20,397 nucleotides of DNA from Lachnospiraceae bacterium UBA1712 (GCA_002317175.1 DCJA01000015.1:1-20397), one strand, 5' to 3'. Shown: positions 7,323 to 14,987, counted from the stretch's first letter. Numbers and translations are program-made. The notes: a model not told the origin generated them from the letters alone.

Positions 7323-8114
7323 TTATTTAATCTCCTTGCTTAAAAGCGAGAATCCCAGGATAATTGCTACAATAGTACAGCCTGTCAAAAGCGCATAGCT
7401 GGGATGCGAGAACAGATGTGACTGTGCCTCACTCAGCATTCGTCCAAGACTGGCATCTGGTGGCTGAACACCGATTCCAAGAAAGCTTAATCCCGCCTCT
7501 GCTAATATGGCGTTATTAAAGCCAATCATTACTGAGCTTAAAAGCACTGTTTTCGCATTTGGAAGAATATGTACAAACATTATTCTAAGATCACTTGCTC
7601 CCGCCAGTTTTGCACTCTTGACATAATCAAGATTTTTAATTCTGATATATTCACTTCTGACAATTCTTGCATAGCTTGGTATAAATGCGATGCCAAGTGC
7701 TAACATAACCTGATATTTGCCACTACCAAGAAGCGATACCATTACCAATGCCAGTAACAGACTTGGAAAAGCCAGTGCCACATCATTGATTCTCATAAGT
7801 GCTTCATCGATAATACCACCAAAGTATCCTGTAAATGCGCCAAGAATAGTTCCAATAATACTTCCAAGTGCAACTGTTCCAACAGCAATAACAACTGTAA
7901 TTGCACTTCCCGACATAACTCTGCTGAAAATGTCTCGTCCAAAGTTATCACAGCCATAAATGTGCTTAATGCTGATTCCTGCCATTTTCAGGGAAACATC
8001 CATGGCCTCCGGATCATATGGTGTCCAAAATAATCCAACAATGGCCGGAATAAGTGTTAACGCTAAAAGCACTGTTCCCAATATGAAATTGAAACTGTAT
8101 TTACGTTTCTTCAT
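7323..8114 (-). CDS. oppC: ABC importer permease, OppC/DppC type
   Basis: A 263-residue inner-membrane permease with the usual layout: a basic N-terminus, a first hydrophobic segment (about 12-30), the conserved GCDNFGRDIFSRVMSG block, then about five further membrane segments. The EAA-type loop, which contacts the ATPase, is KLAGASDLRIMFVHILPN. Late conserved features include EAGLSFLGIGVQPPDASLGRM. It pairs with OppB to form the channel. The C-terminus is unusual: it stops at ...ILGFSLLSKEIK, where most relatives continue with roughly GDGLRDALDPR, so about ten residues are missing. The tandem repeat begins 20 nt downstream, so local rearrangement may have trimmed the end. The start has only a weak ribosome binding site (GAAAGA). 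The gap to oppB is 58 nt. Confidence 0.93.
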   Translation of the reverse strand: MKKRKYSFNFILGTVLLALTLIPAIVGLFWTPYDPEAMDVSLKMAGISIKHIYGCDNFGRDIFSRVMSGSAITVVIAVGTVALGSIIGTILGAFTGYFGGIIDEALMRINDVALAFPSLLLALVMVSLLGSGKYQVMLALGIAFIPSYARIVRSEYIRIKNLDYVKSAKLAGASDLRIMFVHILPNAKTVLLSSVMIGFNNAILAEAGLSFLGIGVQPPDASLGRMLSEAQSHLFSHPSYALLTGCTIVAIILGFSLLSKEIK

Positions 8115-8172
8115 ATACTAATCTTTCAAAAATATATCAAACAAAAACTGTTAATATTCAAACTAAAATCTC

Positions 8173-9114
8173 TTACTGATTTCCAACTCGTGGATCTATT
8201 ACTTTGTAAAGTACATCCACCAGCAGGTTTGTAACGATTACTATCATTGCAATCAGCATAATAATTGCGATTACAACCGGGTAATCTCTGTTCTGAATTG
8301 ATGTAAGAAGTATTCTTCCAAGGCCAGGAATTCCAAATACCTGCTCGACGATAATACTTCCTGCTATCATATCCGCTAAGGCCATTCCTAAAAATGTAAC
8401 AGTAGGAATGGATGCATTTTTAAGCATATGTCCAAAAAATACCGCATTACTTGTATTACCACGGCTATATGCGGTTCTGACATAGTCCTTCTTCTTCTCC
8501 CCATTAAGGGATGAATAAAGCAGGTTTAAAATCATTGCACATTTAGGAAGTGCAACTGAAAGAGACGGGAAGAACATATAAGCAAAGAAGCCAAGTGGAT
8601 CTCTGTTTATACTTACAAAGCCTCCCGGAGTAAACATTTTCAGTGTTACACCAAAAATGAGTGTAATGAGAATACCAGAGAAAAACGGTGGTATTGCCAT
8701 ATTAATCTGATTAATAATCTGAATAATTCTGTCTATTACTGTTCCCTCTTTGTAGGAAGCATATACTCCCAGTGGAACACCTATTACAACCATAAGAATC
8801 ATGGAAAACAGCATCAGAGTCAAAGTGATGGGTAGCTTGTCAAGAATCATTGACGATACTGTCATACTATAGCTGTAGCTTGTTCCAAAATCCCCTCTGA
8901 GAGCGTCGGCAAGCCAGCTTAGGTATCTGACTGCCAGTGGTCTGTCCAATCCCATCTGATGTCTCATAGCTGCCAGTGTAGCTTCTGTCGCATTAGTTCC
9001 CAGCCTTGAAAGAGCCGGATCTCCCGGGATAAGCGCAAATGCCACAAAAACAAGGAGAGACACAATGAATAACGTGATTATACAACTAAGTATCTTCTTT
9101 AATACGTACTTCAT
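8173..9114 (-). CDS. oppB: ABC importer permease, OppB/DppB type
   Basis: A 313-residue permease of the DppB/OppB family. A first membrane segment (about 9-30) is followed by the typical extracellular block IPGDPALSRLGTNATEATLAAMRHQMGLDRPLAVRYLSWL and GDFGTSYSY. About five further segments follow, with the EAA-type loop around VRTAYSRGNTSNAVFFGHMLKNA. The typical C-terminus is present (EQVFGIPGLGRILLTSIQNRDYP ... DVLYKVIDPRVGNQ). It should form the translocation pore with the next gene product. AAGGAGAG precedes the ATG. The gap from oppA is 73 nt and contains a hairpin without a T-run, which may lower permease relative to binding-protein expression. Confidence 0.95.
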   Translation of the reverse strand: MKYVLKKILSCIITLFIVSLLVFVAFALIPGDPALSRLGTNATEATLAAMRHQMGLDRPLAVRYLSWLADALRGDFGTSYSYSMTVSSMILDKLPITLTLMLFSMILMVVIGVPLGVYASYKEGTVIDRIIQIINQINMAIPPFFSGILITLIFGVTLKMFTPGGFVSINRDPLGFFAYMFFPSLSVALPKCAMILNLLYSSLNGEKKKDYVRTAYSRGNTSNAVFFGHMLKNASIPTVTFLGMALADMIAGSIIVEQVFGIPGLGRILLTSIQNRDYPVVIAIIMLIAMIVIVTNLLVDVLYKVIDPRVGNQ

Positions 9115-9139
9115 ATGGTCTCTCCTTTTTATTTTGCTT

Positions 9140-9170
9140 CTTAATAATGCCTGCTTTCGGCATAATTAAG
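9140..9170 (-). other. Intercistronic hairpin between oppA and oppB
   Basis: Twelve-base arms (9140-9151 with 9159-9170) pair with a single mismatch around a 7-nt loop. No T-run follows on the minus strand and the oppB ribosome binding site comes soon after, so it is not a standard terminator. Such hairpins after a binding-protein gene often protect the upstream mRNA from 3' decay. Confidence 0.55.
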
Positions 9171-9187
9171 ATATGATAATTTTGGTC

Positions 9188-10696
9188 TTATTTAACATAC
9201 AGCTTAGAAAAATCCATTACATATAATGGGTAGAACTCATATCCACCAAATTTATTGTTGATTGCTACAAGATTTGGTAAATCCTGGATATATACATTGG
9301 CTGCATCCTCAGAAAGAATTGTAAGACATTTCTTATAATTCTCTGTCTGAACTGCTTCATCTGTGCTTTCTGTTGCTGCCTTGTATGCTGCATCATATTC
9401 GGCATTGTTGTAATTCATAAAGTTCTTACCTGAATCTGATACAAATCTGCCAAGCATCGCTCTTGCACTGAAGGTAGAAGCATCTACACCAACTACTGTT
9501 GATTCAAAGTTTCTGCCAAGGTATACATCGTTAAGCCATGTATCCCATTCAACAAGATTAATGTTGGCTGTAACACCGATTGCCTTGAACTGTTCCTTAA
9601 GTACCTGAGCTGTATCAACATGCTGCTTATAGTTGCTTGCAACAGTAATAGTGAACTCAAATCCATCTGGATATCCAGCTTCTGCAAGAAGCGCCTTAGC
9701 CTTCTCTGTATCTGTATTGTAAGTATCATTGAGTTCCTTCATATAATACTTGCCAAATGCTGGGAACATACTAGAACCAACTTCAGTACCCTTACCATCT
9801 GATACAAAGTCCATTACTTCCTGAACATTAAGCGCATAGCAGAGTGCCTGACGAACCTTAGTATCGTTAAATGGTTCAACTGAATTGTTGAGGTAGAGAG
9901 CCTGTACAAGGTTCATTGTACCCTCTTCGATATCAAACTTATCTGCTGAAAGCTGGCTTACCTGTTCATTGGTAAGTCTGGCCATAAGATCTACTGAACC
10001 ACCTTCAAGATTCATTACGATAGTATCTGCATCTGCAACAATCTTAAGTGTTATGTTCTTAATCTTTGCCTTCTCACCCCAGTAGTCATCAAAGCTTTCA
10101 AGTATGATGTTTTCCTGTGGAGAACGTGATACATACTTGTATGGGCCAGTTCCAATAGGATCTGTTGAAGCATCAAGATGATCTGCTGGTAAAATAGCTG
10201 CTGTTAAGTTTGGTAAGAAGTCTGTATCTGCTTCATTAAGCTCAACTTCAACTGTCTTATCATCAACAATGTTAATGGCCTTAACATTAGAAAAAGCCGC
10301 TACCAGAGGTTCACCACTCTCAGTACCGGCACATTTATCAAGGGAAGCTTTAACATCCTGCACCGTAACTGTCGAACCATTGTGAAACTTAACATTGTCT
10401 CTCAGTGTAAATGTGTACACTGTTCCGCTCTCGTTAATGCTGTAGTCACTCGCTACTGCAGGGATTAAATCACCATTGCTATTAGGTTTAACCAAACCTT
10501 CAAACACATTAAATAATACCTCTCTAGTTCCCGCTCCCTCTGCAACGTGGGGGTCAAGACTCTCATCAAGATCCTGAGGTATACCAATGGTAATCAAAGA
10601 ATCATTCCCTGCCTTTCTGCCTCCGCATGCGCAGAGTGCAATAGCCAGTGAGGAAACTACTAACATTACGAGAATTTTGCTTACGCGTTTTCTCAT
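9188..10696 (-). CDS. oppA: Peptide-type ABC transporter substrate-binding lipoprotein
   Basis: A 502-residue family 5 extracellular solute-binding protein (OppA/DppA class). A lipoprotein signal peptide is clear: MRKR, a hydrophobic core, then lipobox L21-C22-A23-C24 with Cys24 as the lipidated residue. Family landmarks include YTFTLRDNVKFHNGSTVTVQDVKASL, DPIGTGPYKY (GTGPY motif), ALYLNNSVEPFNDTKVRQALCYAL and LLAEAGYPDGFEF. It is the first gene of the importer operon and would deliver its ligand to OppB/OppC at the membrane surface. Oligopeptides or dipeptides are the default guess; the family also carries nickel, glutathione and other ligands, and I cannot tell which here. GAGGA lies 8 nt before the ATG. 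A consensus promoter with an embedded palindrome lies upstream. Confidence 0.94.
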   Translation of the reverse strand: MRKRVSKILVMLVVSSLAIALCACGGRKAGNDSLITIGIPQDLDESLDPHVAEGAGTREVLFNVFEGLVKPNSNGDLIPAVASDYSINESGTVYTFTLRDNVKFHNGSTVTVQDVKASLDKCAGTESGEPLVAAFSNVKAINIVDDKTVEVELNEADTDFLPNLTAAILPADHLDASTDPIGTGPYKYVSRSPQENIILESFDDYWGEKAKIKNITLKIVADADTIVMNLEGGSVDLMARLTNEQVSQLSADKFDIEEGTMNLVQALYLNNSVEPFNDTKVRQALCYALNVQEVMDFVSDGKGTEVGSSMFPAFGKYYMKELNDTYNTDTEKAKALLAEAGYPDGFEFTITVASNYKQHVDTAQVLKEQFKAIGVTANINLVEWDTWLNDVYLGRNFESTVVGVDASTFSARAMLGRFVSDSGKNFMNYNNAEYDAAYKAATESTDEAVQTENYKKCLTILSEDAANVYIQDLPNLVAINNKFGGYEFYPLYVMDFSKLYVK

Positions 10697-10753
10697 AATT
10701 TTTTCCTCTTTTCTTTGAATAAAGATTTTGTGAAAGATTTATCTTTCAAGCAC

Positions 10754-10782
10754 ATTATCATTGGAATTGTATACAATGTCAA
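10754..10782 (-). promoter_or_regulatory. opp operon promoter
   Basis: On the minus strand a perfect TTGACA (10777-10782) and GATAAT (10754-10759) are exactly 17 nt apart. The spacer is occupied by the 12-bp palindrome at 10766-10777, which suggests repression by direct occlusion. The predicted start is near 10747, giving a leader of about 50 nt. Confidence 0.8.
10766..10777. promoter_or_regulatory. ATTGTATACAAT operator-like palindrome
   Basis: A perfect 12-bp palindrome between -35 and -10 of the opp promoter. A second inverted repeat (CCAAT-ACA-ATTGG, 10792-10804) sharing the AATTGTAT half-site lies just upstream of -35. The core matches the palindrome in the leader of the left-edge gene. 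Confidence 0.55.
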
Positions 10783-10825
10783 GTATTTATTCCAATACAA
10801 TTGGGCATTGATTGTTATAATGCAA

Positions 10826-10855
10826 ATAAAAAAAGAGACGCCCTCGCGTCTCTTT
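10826..10855 (-). terminator. Rho-independent terminator of nrdR
   Basis: A GC-rich stem of about 10 bp (10832-10841 with 10846-10855) with a 4-nt loop, followed on the minus strand by seven Ts. It lies 14 nt after the nrdR stop and upstream of the opp promoter. Confidence 0.92.
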
Positions 10856-10868
10856 CTTTGTTAATGTC

Positions 10869-11324
10869 CTATTTTGAAGCCATAACACTCTTTAATTCAT
10901 CCATGAATGTATTAATGTCCTTAAATTCTCTGTAAACTGATGCAAATCTAACGTATGCAACAGCTTCAAGGTCCTTAAGCTTATTCATAACAAGCTCACC
11001 AATAACACCACTGGAGATTTCCTTTTCCTCCATATTGAAGATCTCAGTCTCAACTTCGTCAATAAGTCGATTAATCTGAGCTGCACTGATAGGTCTCTTG
11101 TGACAAGCACGAAGAACTCCTGCCTCGATCTTCGATCTGTCATAAGCCTCTCTATTGTTATCCTTCTTAATGATAATCAATGGAATGGTCTCTACCTTTT
11201 CGTATGTTGTGAATCTTTTTCCGCACTCATCACAAACACGACGTCTTCTTATCGAGTTATTGTCTTCTGCCGGTCTTGAGTCAATAACTCGGGTGTTTTC
11301 ATGGTTACAAAATGGACATTTCAT
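10869..11324 (-). CDS. nrdR: Transcriptional repressor NrdR
   Basis: NrdR represses ribonucleotide reductase genes in response to ATP/dATP. The 151 residues match the family. The N-terminal zinc ribbon has C3-PF-C6 and C31-DE-C34, followed by the basic SIRRRRVCDECGKRFTTYE region that contacts DNA. The ATP-cone domain covers about 46-136 (IIIKKDNNREAYDRSKIEAGVLRACHKRP ... VAYVRFASVYREF). GGAGGT lies just before the ATG. The gene stands alone between the ftsZ terminator and its own terminator, with a consensus promoter preceded by two imperfect NrdR-box-like sequences, so autoregulation is possible. No nrd reductase gene is in the window. Confidence 0.97.
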   Translation of the reverse strand: MKCPFCNHENTRVIDSRPAEDNNSIRRRRVCDECGKRFTTYEKVETIPLIIIKKDNNREAYDRSKIEAGVLRACHKRPISAAQINRLIDEVETEIFNMEEKEISSGVIGELVMNKLKDLEAVAYVRFASVYREFKDINTFMDELKSVMASK

Positions 11325-11370
11325 AAGTTACCTCCAAAATATGAAATTACTCTATACATTAATTAACATA

Positions 11371-11399
11371 ATTATATTTATTTATATTCATTATGTCAA
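11371..11399 (-). promoter_or_regulatory. nrdR promoter
   Basis: On the minus strand a perfect TTGACA (11394-11399), 17 nt, and a perfect TATAAT (11371-11376). The predicted start near 11364 gives a leader of about 40 nt before the nrdR ATG. Confidence 0.85.
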
Positions 11400-11406
11400 C
11401 TCTTTT

Positions 11407-11452
11407 CTACAATATTTCGTTTAAATATCAACTTTTTTTCAGTATATTGTGG
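11407..11452 (-). promoter_or_regulatory. Two NrdR-box-like sites upstream of nrdR
   Basis: The established NrdR-box consensus has the core CwAtATaTwG. On the minus strand CAATATACTG (11440-11449) matches 9 of 10 core positions and CGAAATATTG (11410-11419) matches 8 of 10. Their centres are 30 bp apart, close to three helical turns, and tandem NrdR boxes are known at about this spacing. Both lie upstream of -35. In such AT-rich DNA chance matches are possible. Confidence 0.35.
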
Positions 11453-11485
11453 TTTACAGTAAGATTATGTGTTGTATTTTTATGC

Positions 11486-11517
11486 AAAAAATAACTCCTC
11501 ATTACGAGGAGTTATTT
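11486..11517 (-). terminator. Rho-independent terminator after ftsZ
   Basis: An 11-bp perfect stem (11490-11500 with 11506-11516) around a 5-nt loop, followed on the minus strand by six Ts. It ends the ftsZ transcript about 70 nt after the stop codon. Confidence 0.92.
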
Positions 11518-11597
11518 AGCAATATCATTTATTATTAAGCAATACTATTTTTTCCGAAGCAATGCTATTTATCCCGAAGCAATATTACTTCTTCTGA
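11518..11597. repeat. Degenerate 20-bp tandem repeat across the ftsZ stop
   Basis: Four contiguous 20-bp units, each beginning AGCAAT on the plus strand, start at 11518, 11538, 11558 and 11578. The middle two are closest (AGCAATACTATTTTTTCCGA and AGCAATGCTATTTATCCCGA). The last unit contains the ftsZ stop codon and its final codons; the first abuts the terminator. Confidence 0.75.
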
Positions 11598-12886
11598 AGG
11601 AAATCAGGAATCTTAAGCTGATTTTCTTCTACTTTGCTCTTAATATCTGTTGGACGCTGAAGCTGTGCTGCAAAATTAGTTCTTGGTGTAGCTGAAGGAG
11701 CAGCCTGAGCAACTCCTGGATTAATTCCAGCATTCATAGCAGCGTTAACATTTGGCATAGCCTGTGTAACACCTGGGTTAACCGGTCTCATGATGCCTGT
11801 ATTACCAGCCATAACGCCTGGATTAACTGGTCTCATAATACCTGTATTGCCAGCCATAACACCTGGGTTAACTGTCATACCCTGATTCATCATAGGTCTT
11901 GACATAGATCTTGAGAACATATTTGGATTATTCTGTGTCTGCTCGATACCAGTTGCAATAACTGTAATCTTACATGTATCAGGCTCGCTGTTGTCATACA
12001 TACATCCGAAGATAACATTGATATCAGCACCAGTAAGTGACTGGATGTAGTTAGCTGCATCATCTGCATCAAACATAGAGATATCACCAGAAACATTGAG
12101 GATAACATCTGTAGCACCAGTAATAGTAGTCTCAAGAAGTGGAGACTCAACTGCCTGCTTAACTGCCTCGATAGCCTTGTCTTCGCCCTTGCCTTCACCA
12201 ATACCGATATGTGCAATGCCCTTATCTCTCATAACTGTCTGGATATCAGCAAAGTCGAGGTTGATTACAGATGGAACATTAATAAGGTCTGTAATACCCT
12301 GTACTGCCTGCTGAAGAACCTGATCAGCCTTTCTAAGTGCATCTGGCATTGTTGTCTTTCTGTCAACTATTTCATAAATCTTATCATTAGGAATAACAAT
12401 AAGAGTATCTACGCTTTCCTTAAGCTTATCAAGACCTGCTAAAGCATTGGTCATACGAGTCTTGGCTTCAAATCTGAATGGCTTTGTAACAACACCAACA
12501 GTAAGAATTCCCATATCCTTTGCAATCTTTGCCACGATAGGAGCTGCACCTGTACCAGTACCGCCACCCATACCACAGGTTACGAATACCATGTTGTAGC
12601 ACTGAATTGCTGCTGTAAGTTCATCATAGCTTTCTTCTGCTGCTCTCTCACCAACTTCTGGTTTAGCACCAGCACCAAGTCCCTTGGTAAGCTTCTCACC
12701 AATCTGAAGTAATTTAGGTGCCTTACAAAGCTGTAAAGCCTGCTTATCAGTATTAACACCGATAAAGTCAACACCACCGATTGCTTCCTCTATCATTCTA
12801 TTAACCGCATTATTTCCGGCACCACCAACACCAATTACAAGTATCTTTGCACCAGCTTCTGCTTCATTAGTTCTAATCTCTAACAA
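11585..12886 (-). CDS. ftsZ: Cell division protein FtsZ
   Basis: The tubulin-like GTPase that polymerises into the division ring. 433 residues: GTPase domain with GVGGAGNNAVNRM (19-31), the tubulin signature GGGTGTG (107-113) and the catalytic T7 loop NLDFAD (209-214). The C-terminal domain ends near residue 315. An unusually repetitive linker (about 316-420), rich in N, P, M, G and A, contains two perfect 15-residue repeats (VNPGVMAGNTGIMRP, 339-353 and 354-368) and a third partial one. The conserved C-terminal peptide KIPDFLQKK, which binds partners such as SepF or FtsA, is intact. The start is TTG, with AAAGGAGG 9 nt upstream. About 100 nt separate it from divIB, and no ftsA lies between. 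A 20-bp tandem repeat spans its stop, followed by a terminator. Confidence 0.97.
   Translation of the reverse strand: MLEIRTNEAEAGAKILVIGVGGAGNNAVNRMIEEAIGGVDFIGVNTDKQALQLCKAPKLLQIGEKLTKGLGAGAKPEVGERAAEESYDELTAAIQCYNMVFVTCGMGGGTGTGAAPIVAKIAKDMGILTVGVVTKPFRFEAKTRMTNALAGLDKLKESVDTLIVIPNDKIYEIVDRKTTMPDALRKADQVLQQAVQGITDLINVPSVINLDFADIQTVMRDKGIAHIGIGEGKGEDKAIEAVKQAVESPLLETTITGATDVILNVSGDISMFDADDAANYIQSLTGADINVIFGCMYDNSEPDTCKITVIATGIEQTQNNPNMFSRSMSRPMMNQGMTVNPGVMAGNTGIMRPVNPGVMAGNTGIMRPVNPGVTQAMPNVNAAMNAGINPGVAQAAPSATPRTNFAAQLQRPTDIKSKVEENQLKIPDFLQKK
11772..11878 (-). repeat. 45-bp tandem repeat encoding the FtsZ linker
   Basis: Units start at 11772, 11817 and 11862 (plus strand), two complete and one partial. 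They encode VNPGVMAGNTGIMRP twice, then VNPGV. The copies differ only at a few third-codon positions, showing that the protein repeat is maintained. Confidence 0.92.
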
Positions 12887-12983
12887 GGCTCTGTTCCTCC
12901 TTTGCCCTCATACAGTCACACACAGTATAGTTTATAATTATTTTTATTTAAATGCAATGTTTTTCTAAACTTATGCATTATTT

Positions 12984-13832
12984 TTATTCATCAAATTCAA
13001 AAGTTGTTATATTTGTATCCGGTGTATAGTTTTCCATTCTAAGAACACCTTTTTTGCCCTTTAATTCCGGTAGAATTGCTTTTAGTCGAATAATCTTCTC
13101 ATCTATATTATCAAAATTACCAAGTTTCACCCTGGCCTGTTCAAAATAGAGTGTCAGATTATAATCCTTATCAAAATAAATCTTGTCCACACTGATTTCA
13201 TATTTGTCCATCAGCTGTGATACATCCAGAATCTCTTTAAATATTTCATCATCAGATACAGGCAGCTTCTCATACATTACTACATGATCAAATTCCATAC
13301 CTATTATCTGAGGTATTCCCTCTGTTCTTATTGGAGAAGACTCAACGACAGTTCCATCCTTATCAAAATAGATGTACTGTCCCATATAGTCCACATATCC
13401 AGCGATTGCCTTCTCATATATAGTAATCTTTATAGAGGTTGGCGACATTATTCTCACGCTCATAGTCTCAATGAACGGAACATCCTTAATCTCTTTATTT
13501 CTGTATCTTAATGACAACAGCAGCGAATTCTTTGCCAGGAAACCATCGCCAATTACCATATTGTTTATTTCTTCAGTAGAATAATGCGTACTACCCTCAA
13601 CGATAATAGTATCCACAGTATACTTTTCTACAAATACGGTAAATGCACATCCCAGCAACATAAGTACTGCCACAAGAATAAGCAGTTTCTTTGCAGTTTT
13701 TGCACTAATGGAAGGTCTTGGCAAACTAAAATCCAGCCGTTCTCTCAAGCTAGGCCGATACATTTTCTGAACTTTCGGCTTTTGGGCTTTTGTCTTCTTT
13801 TTTTTCTTTTTCTTCTTTATTTCATTACTCAT
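12984..13832 (-). CDS. divIB: Cell division protein DivIB/FtsQ
   Basis: A bitopic membrane protein of the divisome that works with FtsL and DivIC to control septal peptidoglycan synthesis. 282 residues: a short cytoplasmic tail with a striking Lys run (IKKKKKKKKTK, residues 5-14), one membrane helix at about 48-67, then a POTRA domain (about 70-140, TVDTIIVEGSTHYSTEEINNMV) and the extracellular beta domain (YIYFDKDGTVVESS, IPQIIGMEF, LYFEQARVKLGNFDNIDEKIIRLKAIL). The ATG lies 3 nt after the SEDS stop, with no clear ribosome binding site, so translational coupling is likely. It is upstream of ftsZ, as in other Firmicutes division clusters. Confidence 0.92.
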   Translation of the reverse strand: MSNEIKKKKKKKKTKAQKPKVQKMYRPSLRERLDFSLPRPSISAKTAKKLLILVAVLMLLGCAFTVFVEKYTVDTIIVEGSTHYSTEEINNMVIGDGFLAKNSLLLSLRYRNKEIKDVPFIETMSVRIMSPTSIKITIYEKAIAGYVDYMGQYIYFDKDGTVVESSPIRTEGIPQIIGMEFDHVVMYEKLPVSDDEIFKEILDVSQLMDKYEISVDKIYFDKDYNLTLYFEQARVKLGNFDNIDEKIIRLKAILPELKGKKGVLRMENYTPDTNITTFEFDE

Positions 13833-13835
13833 ATA

Positions 13836-14987
13836 CTAGAACTTAATAGAACGGGCAACATTGATAACCAGACCAATTTCAATCAGCAGGAACATAACAG
13901 ACGATCCACCATAACTGATAAATGGTAAAGAAATACCTGTATTTGGAATAGTATTTGTTACTACCGCTATATTTAATACCACCTGAATGGCTATGTGACT
14001 CATCACTCCTACTACAAGCATGGCGCCATACAAATCCTTGGCATTATTTGCAACAATCATCATTCTCCATAAGAGTATTATGAACAGAAGAATAATACAT
14101 ATTCCACCAAATAATCCAAGTTCCTCACAAATAATCGAGAAAATCATATCATTCTGCGCTTCTGGTAAGAAGCCCTGCTTCTGAATACTCTGTCCAAGAC
14201 CCTTGCCAAATATTCCACCTGAACCTATAGCATATAAGGCCTGAAGTGTCTGGAAACCTTTACCTGAAGCATATGCCTCCGGATCCAGCCAGGCCAGGAT
14301 TCTGGCTCCTCTAAATCCAAACTTCCCTGAACCAGCAGCCTTCTGAATAACAAATACCATAAGTGCAGCAAAGGCAACAACAGCTACTGCCATTATTATA
14401 AATCGCTTATAGTCCTTGCTGGCTATAAATATCATCATTACAGAAATTCCGCCGATGATAATGGCCGAGCTCATATTATCTGTAATCTGCCACACCATAA
14501 GTGCAGCGATTGCAGCTGGCAAAATAGCAATTCCTGTTCCTTTCCAGCTGTTTACATTTTCCTTAAGCTTACAAATCATACCTGCGCTCAGCAAAATGAT
14601 TGTCAGTTTTGCAATCTCTGCAGGCTGTACTGAGATACCAATTCTAAGCCATCTTCTTGCACCGTTGGCAGAATATCCAAGCGGAGTCATAACCAGACCT
14701 ATCAGTACAAGTGATACTAAATAAGAAGTAAACGATATTCTTTCATAAAAATGATAAGGAATAATGGCTGCTATTACCATAAACACCAGTCCAACTACAG
14801 TTGCAAACAACTGTTTTTTAAGGTAATATGCCGGATCATTATCCGTCAGTGTAGACATAGATGCTTCATACGAACTGGTGGAATACACCATAATCAGTCC
14901 AAAGCATACTAAAAACAGCACGACAAAAATCATACTATAATCTATATACGGTTTTTCAGTTTGATTTTCATCAGTACGGAATCTCAT
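13836..14987 (-). CDS. ftsW: SEDS peptidoglycan glycosyltransferase, FtsW/SpoVE type
   Basis: A polytopic SEDS protein that polymerises glycan strands from lipid II with its partner class B PBP. 383 residues with about ten membrane segments. Family features include MVYSTSSYEA, PLGYSANGARRWLRIGISVQPAEIAKL, the LPEAQNDMIFSIICEELG block (extracytoplasmic loop with the conserved Asp region) and the C-terminal TGISLPFISYGGSSVMFLLIEIGLVINVAR. The ATG at 14987 is chosen because AGGAAG lies about 7 nt upstream and the sequence from there is typical; a longer open frame exists but lies within the PBP gene. The first 17 nt overlap the end of the PBP gene, which fits coupled expression of the two partners. 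FtsW is favoured by context; SpoVE or RodA cannot be excluded from sequence alone. Confidence 0.94.
   Translation of the reverse strand: MRFRTDENQTEKPYIDYSMIFVVLFLVCFGLIMVYSTSSYEASMSTLTDNDPAYYLKKQLFATVVGLVFMVIAAIIPYHFYERISFTSYLVSLVLIGLVMTPLGYSANGARRWLRIGISVQPAEIAKLTIILLSAGMICKLKENVNSWKGTGIAILPAAIAALMVWQITDNMSSAIIIGGISVMMIFIASKDYKRFIIMAVAVVAFAALMVFVIQKAAGSGKFGFRGARILAWLDPEAYASGKGFQTLQALYAIGSGGIFGKGLGQSIQKQGFLPEAQNDMIFSIICEELGLFGGICIILLFIILLWRMMIVANNAKDLYGAMLVVGVMSHIAIQVVLNIAVVTNTIPNTGISLPFISYGGSSVMFLLIEIGLVINVARSIKF

Noticed and set aside
12887..12983. Possible separate ftsZ promoter in the divIB-ftsZ gap
   Set aside because: TATACT and TATAAA sequences exist but no -35 at suitable spacing matches well; the stretch is very AT-rich, so I did not list it.
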